From: Marinomonas transparens
Lineage (GTDB): Bacteria; Pseudomonadota; Gammaproteobacteria; Pseudomonadales; Marinomonadaceae
Length of the DNA: 52,635 nucleotides
Assembly (NCBI RefSeq): GCF_016463975.1
Contig: NZ_JAEMNX010000027.1
Span: forward strand, 1-52,635
Direction: 5' to 3'
A program made the translations under genes and the position numbers. The notes below the pieces were generated by a model that did not search any database, was not told where the DNA came from, and worked only from the letters and a program-made list of their open reading frames with translations. Of the stretch, positions 25,526 through 33,448 are shown piece by piece. The stretch's first letter is position 1, and each line of letters starts with the position of its first letter.

Positions 25526-25702
25526 ATAAAGGTAACTCCAAAATTTACTGTTGAATGGATCTAGTAAGATATGTATTTACAAGTCCAACCATGTTTCAAA
25601 TATAATGCACAGTTATAGATTGGTCCTTAAAAGGCCCAATTGCAAGTTTACAATCAGGTAAATAAAGAGACTAAAGAGTGCATTTATGGCGTTTAGGTTT
25701 AC

Positions 25703-26620
25703 CTAGTCTGTTTGCGTTATATGCTTCACTAAGATGTCGAAAACCTTACGAACTCTGAGGCTTGTATGTAATTCTCTGTGGCAAACCAGCCAAAGAGGTA
25801 TTTGAATGACTGGACCAAATGCAGGAAAGGCACGTATCAGTTCAGTAATAGAATCTCCATACTCTACTGGAAATACGCCTAGTCCTAAGTGTTGCTTGAC
25901 TAATTCTATTTGCAGTAGCTGATTATCGGTATAAAGAGGGAAGCTTTTCTTGTTTACCACATAGCCTTTCTCACTTAAAAAATCCTGAAAAGGGTCCACA
26001 TGATCGGAACGGCTAAAGCGAATAAATTCAAGCCCTTTAATGTCTGAAGGCTTTTTAGGAGTGGGAAAGTTATCTAGGTATTCTTGCGTTCCATACAGGT
26101 AAACATCAACATCTTTTAATTTACGTACAATAAAATCAGTTTGAGTTGGTCTGAAGTTACGAATAGCGATATCGGCTTCACGGCTTTTTAGATCACTCAC
26201 ATTATTGGTGACGAGAATGTCAACGTCTATTCCTGGTTCTTGGCGCCTTAAGATGCTTAGCGCTTTGGGTAAATACACCATAGCATCCAGCTCACTGACA
26301 CTAATGCTAACAGAGCCATCTATTTGTTGGGATTGACCTGAGGCTGTGATGGAAAAGTCACTGGCGGCTTTTCCCATAGAGCGGACATGGTCAACCAATT
26401 CTAAACCTGTCTGCGTCAGTTCAAGTCCGTGGGGAAGGCGTTCAAATAAGGTAACACCTAGCTCTGCTTCTAATGCAGCTACTTGCCTCCCTAAAGTGGG
26501 TTGTGCCATTCCGAGAGTTCTTGCTGCGGCTGAAAAAGAACCTTCTTCTGCGGTTACTAAAAAAGCTCGAGCATTATTCCAGTCGAATAGATTCTTTTTC
26601 CATGACATACAAATTTGCAT
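25703..26620 (-). CDS. LysR-family transcriptional regulator
   Basis: A 305-residue regulator. The HTH lies at about residues 15-70 (NNARAFLVTAEEGSFSAAARTLGMAQPTLGRQVAALEAELGVTLFERLPHGL, written in parts), followed by the effector domain with YLPKALSILRRQEPGIDVDILVTNNVSDL. Type: single-target divergent regulator. The start could be the ATG at 26620 or 26608; neither has a good ribosome site. It is divergent from the DUF4386 membrane protein, 113 bases away. That gap holds CCTATAGG at 26623-26630 and CCTATAG at 26665-26671, a repeated element that could be its binding site. Confidence 0.9.
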   Translation of the reverse strand: MQICMSWKKNLFDWNNARAFLVTAEEGSFSAAARTLGMAQPTLGRQVAALEAELGVTLFERLPHGLELTQTGLELVDHVRSMGKAASDFSITASGQSQQIDGSVSISVSELDAMVYLPKALSILRRQEPGIDVDILVTNNVSDLKSREADIAIRNFRPTQTDFIVRKLKDVDVYLYGTQEYLDNFPTPKKPSDIKGLEFIRFSRSDHVDPFQDFLSEKGYVVNKKSFPLYTDNQLLQIELVKQHLGLGVFPVEYGDSITELIRAFPAFGPVIQIPLWLVCHRELHTSLRVRKVFDILVKHITQTD

Positions 26621-26622
26621 AC

Positions 26623-26671
26623 CCTATAGGTAGTTTTGAGGGATTTTCTATTCATATTTATATGCCTATAG
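26623..26671. promoter_or_regulatory. Repeated CCTATAG elements in the divergent promoter
   Basis: The perfect palindrome CCTATAGG (26623-26630) directly abuts the LysR start, and a second CCTATAG lies 42 bases further on (26665-26671). The spacing, four helical turns, suits a LysR tetramer. No proof of binding. Confidence 0.3.
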
Positions 26672-26733
26672 TCTGCTTTAGAATAATTCTCTATTCAAGT
26701 AGCGAATACACTTTCTCAATATAGGAGACACTG

Positions 26734-27444
26734 ATGACATTGACTGACCAACCTAATCATTTGGCGAGAAAAGCGGCTATTTTGTATCTCTTGCTTATTC
26801 CCTTAGGCTTTTTTGGGCTGATGTATATTCCTGAAATACTGACAGACCGAGAGGATGCGAGAACAACCTACCAAAACATTTCGAATCACCTATATGTCTT
26901 TCGGTTGAGTAGTTCATCGGCCTTATTGATACAGGTTATCCAGCTTTTCTTAGTGTTAGCTTTATATGATTTATTAAAAGTCGTTAACCTGAGCGTTGCC
27001 AAAATGATGGTGTTTTTTATTCTCTTGGCCATTCCTATCGCGATGATCATTGAGCTACTTCATACCGCAATTTTTTATCTCATTCAGCACAAGGTATTAG
27101 ATGCTTCTTTCACTGCTGAGCAAATACATAAAATTATTATGCTGCTTTTAAATGCCCATAATGATGGTGTTATGGTGGCGCATATTTTCTGGGGGCTTTG
27201 GTTATTCCCAATGGGCTACTTAGTCATCAAGTCTGGTTTTATCCCTCGTTTTATTGGTTATTTATTAATACTAGGCTGTGTTGGATACCTCGCGGATACC
27301 ATTATTTGGTTGTTAATGCCGAACTCTAGTGTAGAGGTCGCTCAATATACTTTTATTGGTGAGGTTGTGTTACCTATATGGCTGCTTATAAAAGGTGTAA
27401 ATGCAAAAAAATGGTCTTTGCTGGTTAGTCGCACACAAGGCTAA
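26734..27444 (+). CDS. DUF4386-family integral membrane protein
   Basis: A 236-residue protein with about six hydrophobic helices (AAILYLLLIPLGFFGLMYIP, SALLIQVIQLFLVLALYDLL, MMVFFILLAIPIAMIIELL, HIFWGLWLFPMGYLVIK, FIGYLLILGCVGYLADTI, IGEVVLPIWLLIKGV). The N-terminal RKAAILYL and the HIFWGLWLFPMGYLV-x-S-G-FIPRF-x-G region are the DUF4386 signature as I know it. Function is unknown for the family. It is divergent from and probably controlled by the LysR at 25703. An AGGAG-like site precedes the ATG. Confidence 0.8.
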   Translation: MTLTDQPNHLARKAAILYLLLIPLGFFGLMYIPEILTDREDARTTYQNISNHLYVFRLSSSSALLIQVIQLFLVLALYDLLKVVNLSVAKMMVFFILLAIPIAMIIELLHTAIFYLIQHKVLDASFTAEQIHKIIMLLLNAHNDGVMVAHIFWGLWLFPMGYLVIKSGFIPRFIGYLLILGCVGYLADTIIWLLMPNSSVEVAQYTFIGEVVLPIWLLIKGVNAKKWSLLVSRTQG

Positions 27445-27583
27445 CCTAAAGAGAATGTCCTATGAGCTATTTCATCGTTAAACGTCGAGTTACGTCTCTA
27501 ACTCCTAAAGAACGATGCGATAAAATAAAAAAGGGTTCGAACATAAAAATATCCTCACCCTCAAACATAACGGTCAAGAGCTA

Positions 27584-28495
27584 TTAGGGTAGTTGTTTTA
27601 ATACCCTTTGCATTAGTTGTTTAAAGTTTTCGTATTCTCCATCATTGAACTGTCCAAAAATATCGTCTTGTTGTTTCTCGGCGATATCCCAAAGTCGTTC
27701 AGCCATGTCTTGGCCTTTTGTTGTTAATGTTAATGTATCGGTAATCAGTCCAGTTTGAGTTAATCTTTCTAACCCAGAGTCTACGTCTGTATCGGGAATA
27801 GTTACTAAATTCTTTAATTCCTCTAAGCCGACGTCTTTTCCGTCACTCAAGATTAACAATAGGCGGGCTTCACTGGTATTTAAACCTGTAGATGACTGTT
27901 TAGGCAGGTAGTTTTCTTGTACTTTTTGTAACACCTTATTCATCAAATAAAAGGCGTTGTTATTTAACCTTTCATAAGGGCTCGATGGGGTGACATTTTG
28001 ATTAGAGGATGCACCAGTGAAGGGGATCGCACCAGCATAACTGCCTTGCACATAAAGTAGCGGACTGCGTCCCACATGGTCGAAGGCAACCACTTTACCT
28101 AGCATGATCCAGTGGTCGCCCCCATCGATGACTTGGTATTTTTCACATTGAAAACAAGCCGTCGTGTTTTTGAGGATAGGGCTGTTACCAACGCCAAGAT
28201 CGAAATCTATTTCAGCGAATTTATCATCACTGGGTTTGGCAAAGTGGTTAGAAAGATCAATTTGATCCGCTGCTAAAATGTTTACAGCAAAATGCTCAGA
28301 GTGTTCAAACACCTGATAACTGCCTGAGCTTTTCGCTAAACTCCATAAGACTAATGGTGGATCAAGGGAGACTGAGTTAAAACTGTTTGCGGTGACACCG
28401 ACTTTATTTCCATTAGCATCTTGCGCTGTTACAACGGTAACGCCAGTTGCGAAGTTACCTAGGGCTCTTCTAAATTCTTTTGGGTCGAAGTTCAT
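27584..28495 (-). CDS. 4-Hydroxyphenylacetate hydroxylase flavin reductase, C1 type
   Basis: About 303 residues in two parts. The flavin reductase domain (FRRALGNFATGVTVVTAQ, VGVTANSFNSVSLDPPLVLWSLAKSS, GDHWIMLGKVVAFDHVGRSPLLY) spans about residues 5-165. The C-terminal MarR-like winged helix (about 200-300) starts LNTSEARLLLILSDG. This is the architecture of Acinetobacter C1, where HPA binds the C-terminal part and stimulates NADH-dependent FMN reduction. It supplies FMNH2 to the C2 oxygenase upstream. ATG 28495 is used, because the longer frame from 28543 adds a non-family leader. It follows the oxygenase by about 80 bases on the same strand. Confidence 0.9.
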   Translation of the reverse strand: MNFDPKEFRRALGNFATGVTVVTAQDANGNKVGVTANSFNSVSLDPPLVLWSLAKSSGSYQVFEHSEHFAVNILAADQIDLSNHFAKPSDDKFAEIDFDLGVGNSPILKNTTACFQCEKYQVIDGGDHWIMLGKVVAFDHVGRSPLLYVQGSYAGAIPFTGASSNQNVTPSSPYERLNNNAFYLMNKVLQKVQENYLPKQSSTGLNTSEARLLLILSDGKDVGLEELKNLVTIPDTDVDSGLERLTQTGLITDTLTLTTKGQDMAERLWDIAEKQQDDIFGQFNDGEYENFKQLMQRVLKQLP

Positions 28496-28573
28496 ACATT
28501 TCTCTCTTATTCTTGTTGTGATGAAGCGCAAGAAAGGGGTCATACCCCTTTCAGGTTTAGGCTTTTCTGAGGG

Positions 28574-29743
28574 TTAAAGTAGGCTAGGGTCTGGCTCTAA
28601 GCCCATTAATTCACGACCAAAAATCTGCGCACAAACATCGTAATCTGTGTATGCGTGAGCGCCAGTTACATGGCTATCGCGGAATAAGCGCTGGGCTTCT
28701 TTATCTAGATACCAATGGCTTGCGCCCATGCTGCTAAACAAACGATCGACGGCTTCGATACACATTTTTACGACATAGGCTTGGTTGGTTCGCCATTCGG
28801 CTAATTTTGCTCGGTCAGGGTAACGATGCGCTTCGCCATATTCTGCGTGTTCTTCCCATGTTTTTTCTAAGAAGGCCCGTGCCGCCATGACTTGATGGCT
28901 TGCCTCAGCAATGCGTAATAATGCTGGTGTTGCCGTACCAACTTTGGCGCCTGTGTAAGCTCGGATTCGCCCCTGAGTCGCTTCTTTAAATACTTCTAAC
29001 ATACGTTCAGCAATGCCTAAGCTGATTGCCGAAAAGCCTGAAGCAAAATAAGGACGGTATGGAGCGTAAAATATTTTGCTGTCTGGGTATAAGCCAAAGC
29101 CTCCTGATTTACCTTCCATCATGTCTTTGGCTTTTTGAATTCTGTGCTCTGGTACAAATTTGTCTCGAACCACTAAGGTTTTTGTTCCACTGCCTTTCAT
29201 GGCAGCGGCTTGCCAATCGTCGTCTATGGTGTAGTCCGTGGCAGGAATGAGCGCAAAACAATGATCCTTTGTACCTTCGGAGTTTTCTCGTAAAAAACCA
29301 CAAAGCGCCCATTGGGCATGATCACAACCACTGCTCCAACGCATATCACCCGTAAACATGACTCCGCCATCGGTTTCTTGGTATTTACCGAAAGGGGCAA
29401 TACTACTGCTGGCTAAGGCATCAGGGTCTTCTTTCCAGATGTCGTCTTGTGCTTGTTTTGGGAACAAAGCAATTTGATGGTTGTGAGTACAAAGTAAACT
29501 AAACGCCCAAGCCGTACTGGCACAAGCGCCTGCTAACGAGGCAATACAGTCGCCAAATTCAGGTAAAGAAACCTCATAACCACCATAAGATTTAGGCAAA
29601 AAAGCTTTATGCAGGCCGACTTTTTTTAGTAGATCAATGCTTTCTTGCGGGGCTTGGCGTAGCTCTTCAGCCAAGGAAGCATTTTGCGCAATTTGAGGTA
29701 AAACGCTCTGTAATTCGATGAGTAATGGATTGGTTCTTTTCAT
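28574..29743 (-). CDS. 4-Hydroxyphenylacetate 3-hydroxylase oxygenase, C2 type
   Basis: A 389-residue flavin monooxygenase with the acyl-CoA dehydrogenase fold, not the HpaB fold of E. coli. The LRQAPQESIDLLKKVGLHKAFLPKSYGG start, the SSGCDHAQWALCG strand (with a serine at the flavin) and the C-terminal FRDSHVTGAHAYTDYD are typical of the C2/HsaA group. It uses FMNH2 from the C1 partner encoded just downstream to ortho-hydroxylate HPA to homoprotocatechuate. HsaA-type steroid enzymes share this fold. The reductase partner with its MarR-like tail and the nearby hpa genes make HPA the best substrate call. No HpaR-type palindrome lies upstream. Confidence 0.85.
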   Translation of the reverse strand: MKRTNPLLIELQSVLPQIAQNASLAEELRQAPQESIDLLKKVGLHKAFLPKSYGGYEVSLPEFGDCIASLAGACASTAWAFSLLCTHNHQIALFPKQAQDDIWKEDPDALASSSIAPFGKYQETDGGVMFTGDMRWSSGCDHAQWALCGFLRENSEGTKDHCFALIPATDYTIDDDWQAAAMKGSGTKTLVVRDKFVPEHRIQKAKDMMEGKSGGFGLYPDSKIFYAPYRPYFASGFSAISLGIAERMLEVFKEATQGRIRAYTGAKVGTATPALLRIAEASHQVMAARAFLEKTWEEHAEYGEAHRYPDRAKLAEWRTNQAYVVKMCIEAVDRLFSSMGASHWYLDKEAQRLFRDSHVTGAHAYTDYDVCAQIFGRELMGLEPDPSLL

Positions 29744-29996
29744 GTCATTTACCCTTATTATTTTTGTATGGTGTTGTAAAAAGTGATGATTGAAGTATTT
29801 ATCTAATGGCAGAAAAAGAGAATGCAGATTTGCGCTAATTTCTGGTACTTTTCTGGAATGAAATCAGGCAAGCTGTGCTGAGGAAGAATAACGTTGGGTG
29901 GTTTTTCTAGATTAGTGCATTGTTTGGCTTGCCAACAGTATCTAATATAAACAAAGGAATGACTGCTTAACAATAATAATAGCTGGAGAAGCCCAA
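29744..29996. promoter_or_regulatory. Divergent promoter region with TTGGC-TT-GCCAA palindrome
   Basis: 253 bases between the oxygenase and the metallo-hydrolase. The one clear structure is the palindrome TTGGC-TT-GCCAA at 29934-29945, about 52 bases before the metallo-hydrolase start. It is unlike the TTAACATGTTAA sites of the other hpa promoters, so another regulator may act here. No confident -35/-10 pair is seen. Confidence 0.35.
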
Positions 29997-30977
29997 ATGT
30001 TTGCAACACACTTTAAACGTCAATATACCCTTGTAACCACCCTAGTAGCCTGTACTTTAGGTACCTTGTCACTGCCGTCAATGGCGGCCGATTTAGAGGG
30101 GTGCCAATCAGCTCCTATTCTAGAAAAGTTTGAGCAATTCGGCGCAACGGGAAGAATGCCGAGAGACTTGGGCATGTGGTTAGGAAATCCTGAGGCTCAG
30201 GCGATTGAACCCTATAAAGTGTTTGATAATGTCGATTATGTTGGCATCTGTTGGGTCTCGTCTTGGGTGATTAAAACATCAGAAGGCGCGGTATTGATTG
30301 ATACTTTATACGGGCCTTTTACCGATCAACTCATCGGCAAATTAGATAAAGTTGGTGTGAAACCAGAAGAGGTAAAATACGTCTTGATCACCCATGGGCA
30401 TTTTGACCATGCTGGTGGCGCATATACGTTAAAATCTTTATTGCCAAATGCCCGTTTTGTGATGACAGCAGAAGGTTTTGCCGAAGCCAAAAAAGGTGCC
30501 GAAAGGTCAGCCGTTTCTCCTCGTGCTTGGAAAATGATAGAACCCGATATGGTGGTTTATAACGGCACAAAAATTACTCTAGGCGATAATGTTTTTACCG
30601 CTTATGCAACACCAGGACATACACCAGGAACCGCCTCTTACGAATATACGGTAAAGGATGGCAATAAATCTTACCAAGGTTTTACAGTGGGTGGTTTGGG
30701 GATGAATGCGATAAAAAGCCAAGAACAAGCAGAAGACTATATTGGCAGTGTGGATGCTATGCTAGCCATGTTAGAACGAGATGAGAACCCACTACAAGTT
30801 CATCTATCGGCCCATGGTTTTTCGAACAACTTGCCTGAAAACGCAGCCAAGTTGCAAACTCGTCAATCTGGAGAACTTCATTCTATGGTTGATGGAGAAG
30901 GTTTTAAACAACAGTTATGGCGATTACGAGGCATTGCGGAAGAGCGTGTAGCGATAGAAAAAGCGAAGAAAAAATAA
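29997..30977 (+). CDS. Exported metallo-beta-lactamase-fold hydrolase
   Basis: A 326-residue protein with a signal peptide ending near LPSMA/ADLEG (about residue 31). The zinc motif HGHFDHAGG (H-x-H-x-D-H) is followed by the downstream GHTPG and a later AHGFS histidine, so both metal sites look intact. The fold includes thiol hydrolases, lactonases and B3 beta-lactamases. The lead-in WVSSWVIKTSEGAVLIDTLYG resembles B3-like proteins of unknown substrate. It is divergent from the HPA hydroxylase genes, so a link to aromatic metabolism is possible but unproven. It has its own terminator. Confidence 0.87.
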   Translation: MFATHFKRQYTLVTTLVACTLGTLSLPSMAADLEGCQSAPILEKFEQFGATGRMPRDLGMWLGNPEAQAIEPYKVFDNVDYVGICWVSSWVIKTSEGAVLIDTLYGPFTDQLIGKLDKVGVKPEEVKYVLITHGHFDHAGGAYTLKSLLPNARFVMTAEGFAEAKKGAERSAVSPRAWKMIEPDMVVYNGTKITLGDNVFTAYATPGHTPGTASYEYTVKDGNKSYQGFTVGGLGMNAIKSQEQAEDYIGSVDAMLAMLERDENPLQVHLSAHGFSNNLPENAAKLQTRQSGELHSMVDGEGFKQQLWRLRGIAEERVAIEKAKKK

Positions 30978-31016
30978 GCCTATTTGCTTATTAAAGTAAG
31001 ATACACAAGATAGTTG

Positions 31017-31054
31017 AACGGCCCATATTTCAAACATAGTATGGGCCGTTTTTG
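31017..31054 (+). terminator. Terminator of the metallo-hydrolase gene
   Basis: Perfect 11-bp arms AACGGCCCATA/TATGGGCCGTT with a 12-base loop and a short T-run, 40 bases past the stop. The remaining gap up to 31323 is AT-rich and shows nothing else I can support. Confidence 0.87.
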
Positions 31055-31323
31055 ATAGTACGAAAATATGATAAATAGATAAGTTTGAGTAACTTAGCAT
31101 TTATATTTACAGGAGATGCAATTTTAGATAATAGATTTTAAGACTTTATAATATGTGCACCTTAATAGATCGAAGGTTTTAAAATGTTGGGAGTTCGGTT
31201 ACATTAGGCGATAGAAGTTCTTATTTGATAAAACATTGTCCGATTAGTGTGAAGGGAAATCTAAGAACAAGATTGGCTTTCCCTTAGTTTCTAGTGAAAT
31301 AAGCATTGAAAGAGCAAAGCTGT

Positions 31324-32058
31324 ATGTCTATTGAGTCCGAACATATCAAAATCCAGAAATTGATCGTAAATTCTAATTTGGAAAAACGACTGCTAAAAGT
31401 GCTAAGGCTTACGTTTAGTGAAAATATTTCCTTAGATTATTTTAGAGCTATGTTTAAAAATTGCAATTATCTGGATATTACTTTCTTAAGCCAAAACAAT
31501 GTGGATGTTGGCTTTATGTATTTTACAACCTTTGAAATTTCTCGAAAGATTCATATTATCAGGCCGGCGGTGGGGATAATACAAAAGCACCGCATAAAGG
31601 GATTAAAACCCTTTAAAATGTCATTAGCAAAATCTATATTTATGTATCAGCTTCGGAACCCGACGAAACAGGTTTATATCGTAAGTATTAATGTCAATCC
31701 TCTAATGTATTCAGGACTCTGTGCCTATTGGTCGCAGACTTATCCTTCACCAGAATTATCTATTTCTGATAAGTATGCTTCTGCAATAGAAGCTATAAAT
31801 CAGTATTTTGATTTCAAGATGAACTCTCAGTATATAGTCAAATTACCTTTTTCATGCTTGATAGACAAAAAAGACACGCAAAGAATGAATAGAAATAATA
31901 AGTTCATTCGTTTTTTTTTCGTCCAAATGTTTGGCTCGGATGCAGAGCCAACACTCTCTGACATGCATTGGGATAAAGGGTTGTTATCACTCACACCAGT
32001 CAGTCTTAAAAACTTGATCAATATTTTACTCAGGCAATGGAAGATAAAACGCAAGTAA
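31324..32058 (+). CDS. Unknown protein, 244 residues
   Basis: I do not recognise this family. It is a basic, soluble-looking protein with no signal peptide or membrane helix. It has an N-terminal helical start (IKIQKLIVNSNLEKRLLKVLRL), a mixed strand/helix middle (VDVGFMYFTTFEIS, IHIIRPAVGIIQKH, GLKPFKMSLAKSIFMYQL, QVYIVSINVNPLMYSGLCAYW), and a basic tail. The strand-basic-helix order in the middle vaguely recalls an acyltransferase (GNAT-like) core, but no acetyl-CoA motif is clear. The ATG at 31324 is preferred over the TTG at 31306; the ribosome site is weak. The gene is more AT-rich than its neighbours, hinting at transfer, and is convergent with the hpa operon's MFS gene. Confidence 0.6.
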   Translation: MSIESEHIKIQKLIVNSNLEKRLLKVLRLTFSENISLDYFRAMFKNCNYLDITFLSQNNVDVGFMYFTTFEISRKIHIIRPAVGIIQKHRIKGLKPFKMSLAKSIFMYQLRNPTKQVYIVSINVNPLMYSGLCAYWSQTYPSPELSISDKYASAIEAINQYFDFKMNSQYIVKLPFSCLIDKKDTQRMNRNNKFIRFFFVQMFGSDAEPTLSDMHWDKGLLSLTPVSLKNLINILLRQWKIKRK

Positions 32059-32180
32059 TGGCCTAAAGAAAATGGCATTCTAACGGAGTTGACAATAGTT
32101 TCTGCTAGGAATGCTATTTGCTTTCGACTAGTAAATTGAATAAGTCGTTTATTCAGCATCGGTCATTTCAAGCGATTTCA

Positions 32181-33365
32181 TTAATCCCTCTGTGATAACC
32201 CATGGAACATGTAACTTAGCCCACCACAAACTCCCATTACTACCAGTAATGAGCTTGCCGAGCCGTCAAAAACCAGGCTGGTCACAGCGCTGACGATGCC
32301 ACCCACAATAAATTGCATTGAGACAAGTAACCCCGCCATGGTGCCAGCCCTTGATGGCATGAGCTCGAATAAGCAGGCTAGGCTATTGGCGCCTATCGCA
32401 CCTGTCACACTAATGTAGAGCATGGTGACGGCGATAAATAGCAAGGCGCTAGTTGGGAAGAATAGGGCAGTGATGAGAATCATTAAGCCTGCGCTTAAAG
32501 AGGTGATGCAAGTCATTCGTAATGCTTTATACAGAGTAAACTTGCTCACCAAACTTTTATTGATAAACGTCGCGGCAATCACCATAGCGACATTAGCAGA
32601 AAATATGACGGCATAGGTGGTTTCGGTAAAACTGAAAAAATCGATATAAACGAAAGCAGACGCTGCGATGAAGGCAAACATACCGCCAAAAGAAAAACCG
32701 TTGGCGAGCATATAAAAACTGACTTTTTTATTACTTAGACACTCGCCATAAATGGCCAAATAAGCTCGGAAACTGGTTTTGTTGGTTGCATGGTTTTTTT
32801 GGGGTTCTTGAATGATAAAAAAGATACCGATCAAAGCCAGAAAAGACAGTGTAGAAAGAAAATAGAAAATCCACCGCCAATTTAGCCAAGTAACAATATA
32901 GGCCCCTAAAATAGGAGACATCAGCATCACAGCCATAGAAATGATGTGCATATTGGAAAGAATACCGGCGGCTTTATCGAGGGGGAAGAAATCTCGCACT
33001 AAAGCGCGTCCAAGCACCCCTGCCGCTGCAGCGCCAAGGGATTGAAAAAAGCGTAAGAGGATTAAGGATTCACCGTCATTTACTAGGGCACAGCCAATAC
33101 TACTGAAGAGGTAGAATGCGGTTCCTATTAGCAAAAGCTTTTTGCGGCCCAGTAGATCTGACATGGGGCCAAAGAACAACATGCCTATCGCCATGCCAAA
33201 TAAGAAGGTGGTAATTGTATATTGAATAGTGACCTGTGAACTGCCTAGGTTATTGGCAATAGTGGGCAAACTTGGTAAATACATGTCAATAGACAAGGGG
33301 CCAAAAGACACCAGATAGCCGAGTAGGGGAATCATTAACTTAGAGTGTGTCTTGATTTGTGTCAT
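32181..33365 (-). CDS. MFS transporter, Bcr/CflA-like, last gene of the hpa operon
   Basis: A 394-residue, 12-helix transporter. LVSFGPLSIDMYLPSLPTIANNLG is the classic Bcr/CflA first helix, and GPMSDLLGRKKLLLIG is the MFS loop motif. It is the most distal gene of the minus-strand hpa run, 84 bases after the aldehyde dehydrogenase. It may export a toxic pathway intermediate or act in uptake like HpaX, though it is of the drug-antiporter branch and not HpaX itself. A second, separate Bcr/CflA gene is at 16437. Confidence 0.85.
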   Translation of the reverse strand: MTQIKTHSKLMIPLLGYLVSFGPLSIDMYLPSLPTIANNLGSSQVTIQYTITTFLFGMAIGMLFFGPMSDLLGRKKLLLIGTAFYLFSSIGCALVNDGESLILLRFFQSLGAAAAGVLGRALVRDFFPLDKAAGILSNMHIISMAVMLMSPILGAYIVTWLNWRWIFYFLSTLSFLALIGIFFIIQEPQKNHATNKTSFRAYLAIYGECLSNKKVSFYMLANGFSFGGMFAFIAASAFVYIDFFSFTETTYAVIFSANVAMVIAATFINKSLVSKFTLYKALRMTCITSLSAGLMILITALFFPTSALLFIAVTMLYISVTGAIGANSLACLFELMPSRAGTMAGLLVSMQFIVGGIVSAVTSLVFDGSASSLLVVMGVCGGLSYMFHGLSQRD

Positions 33366-33396
33366 ACCGGAACCTTTAACAACGTGTCTAGAGGAG

Positions 33397-33428
33397 AAAG
33401 GCCGAGCAGCGAAACTGATCGGCCTTTT
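33397..33428. terminator. Hairpin between aldehyde dehydrogenase and MFS genes
   Basis: Arms AAAGGCCGA/TCGGCCTTT with a 13-base loop. The T-run is on the plus strand (CCTTTTTT); on the minus strand, where the operon runs, only CCTTTCTCC follows. It is probably a weak intra-operon terminator that lowers MFS expression. Confidence 0.5.
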
Positions 33429-33448
33429 TTGGTTACTACTACGATGCT

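Noticed and set aside
31827..32159. 110-codon minus-strand frame
   Set aside because: Antisense to the unknown protein gene and lacking any ribosome site or domain.
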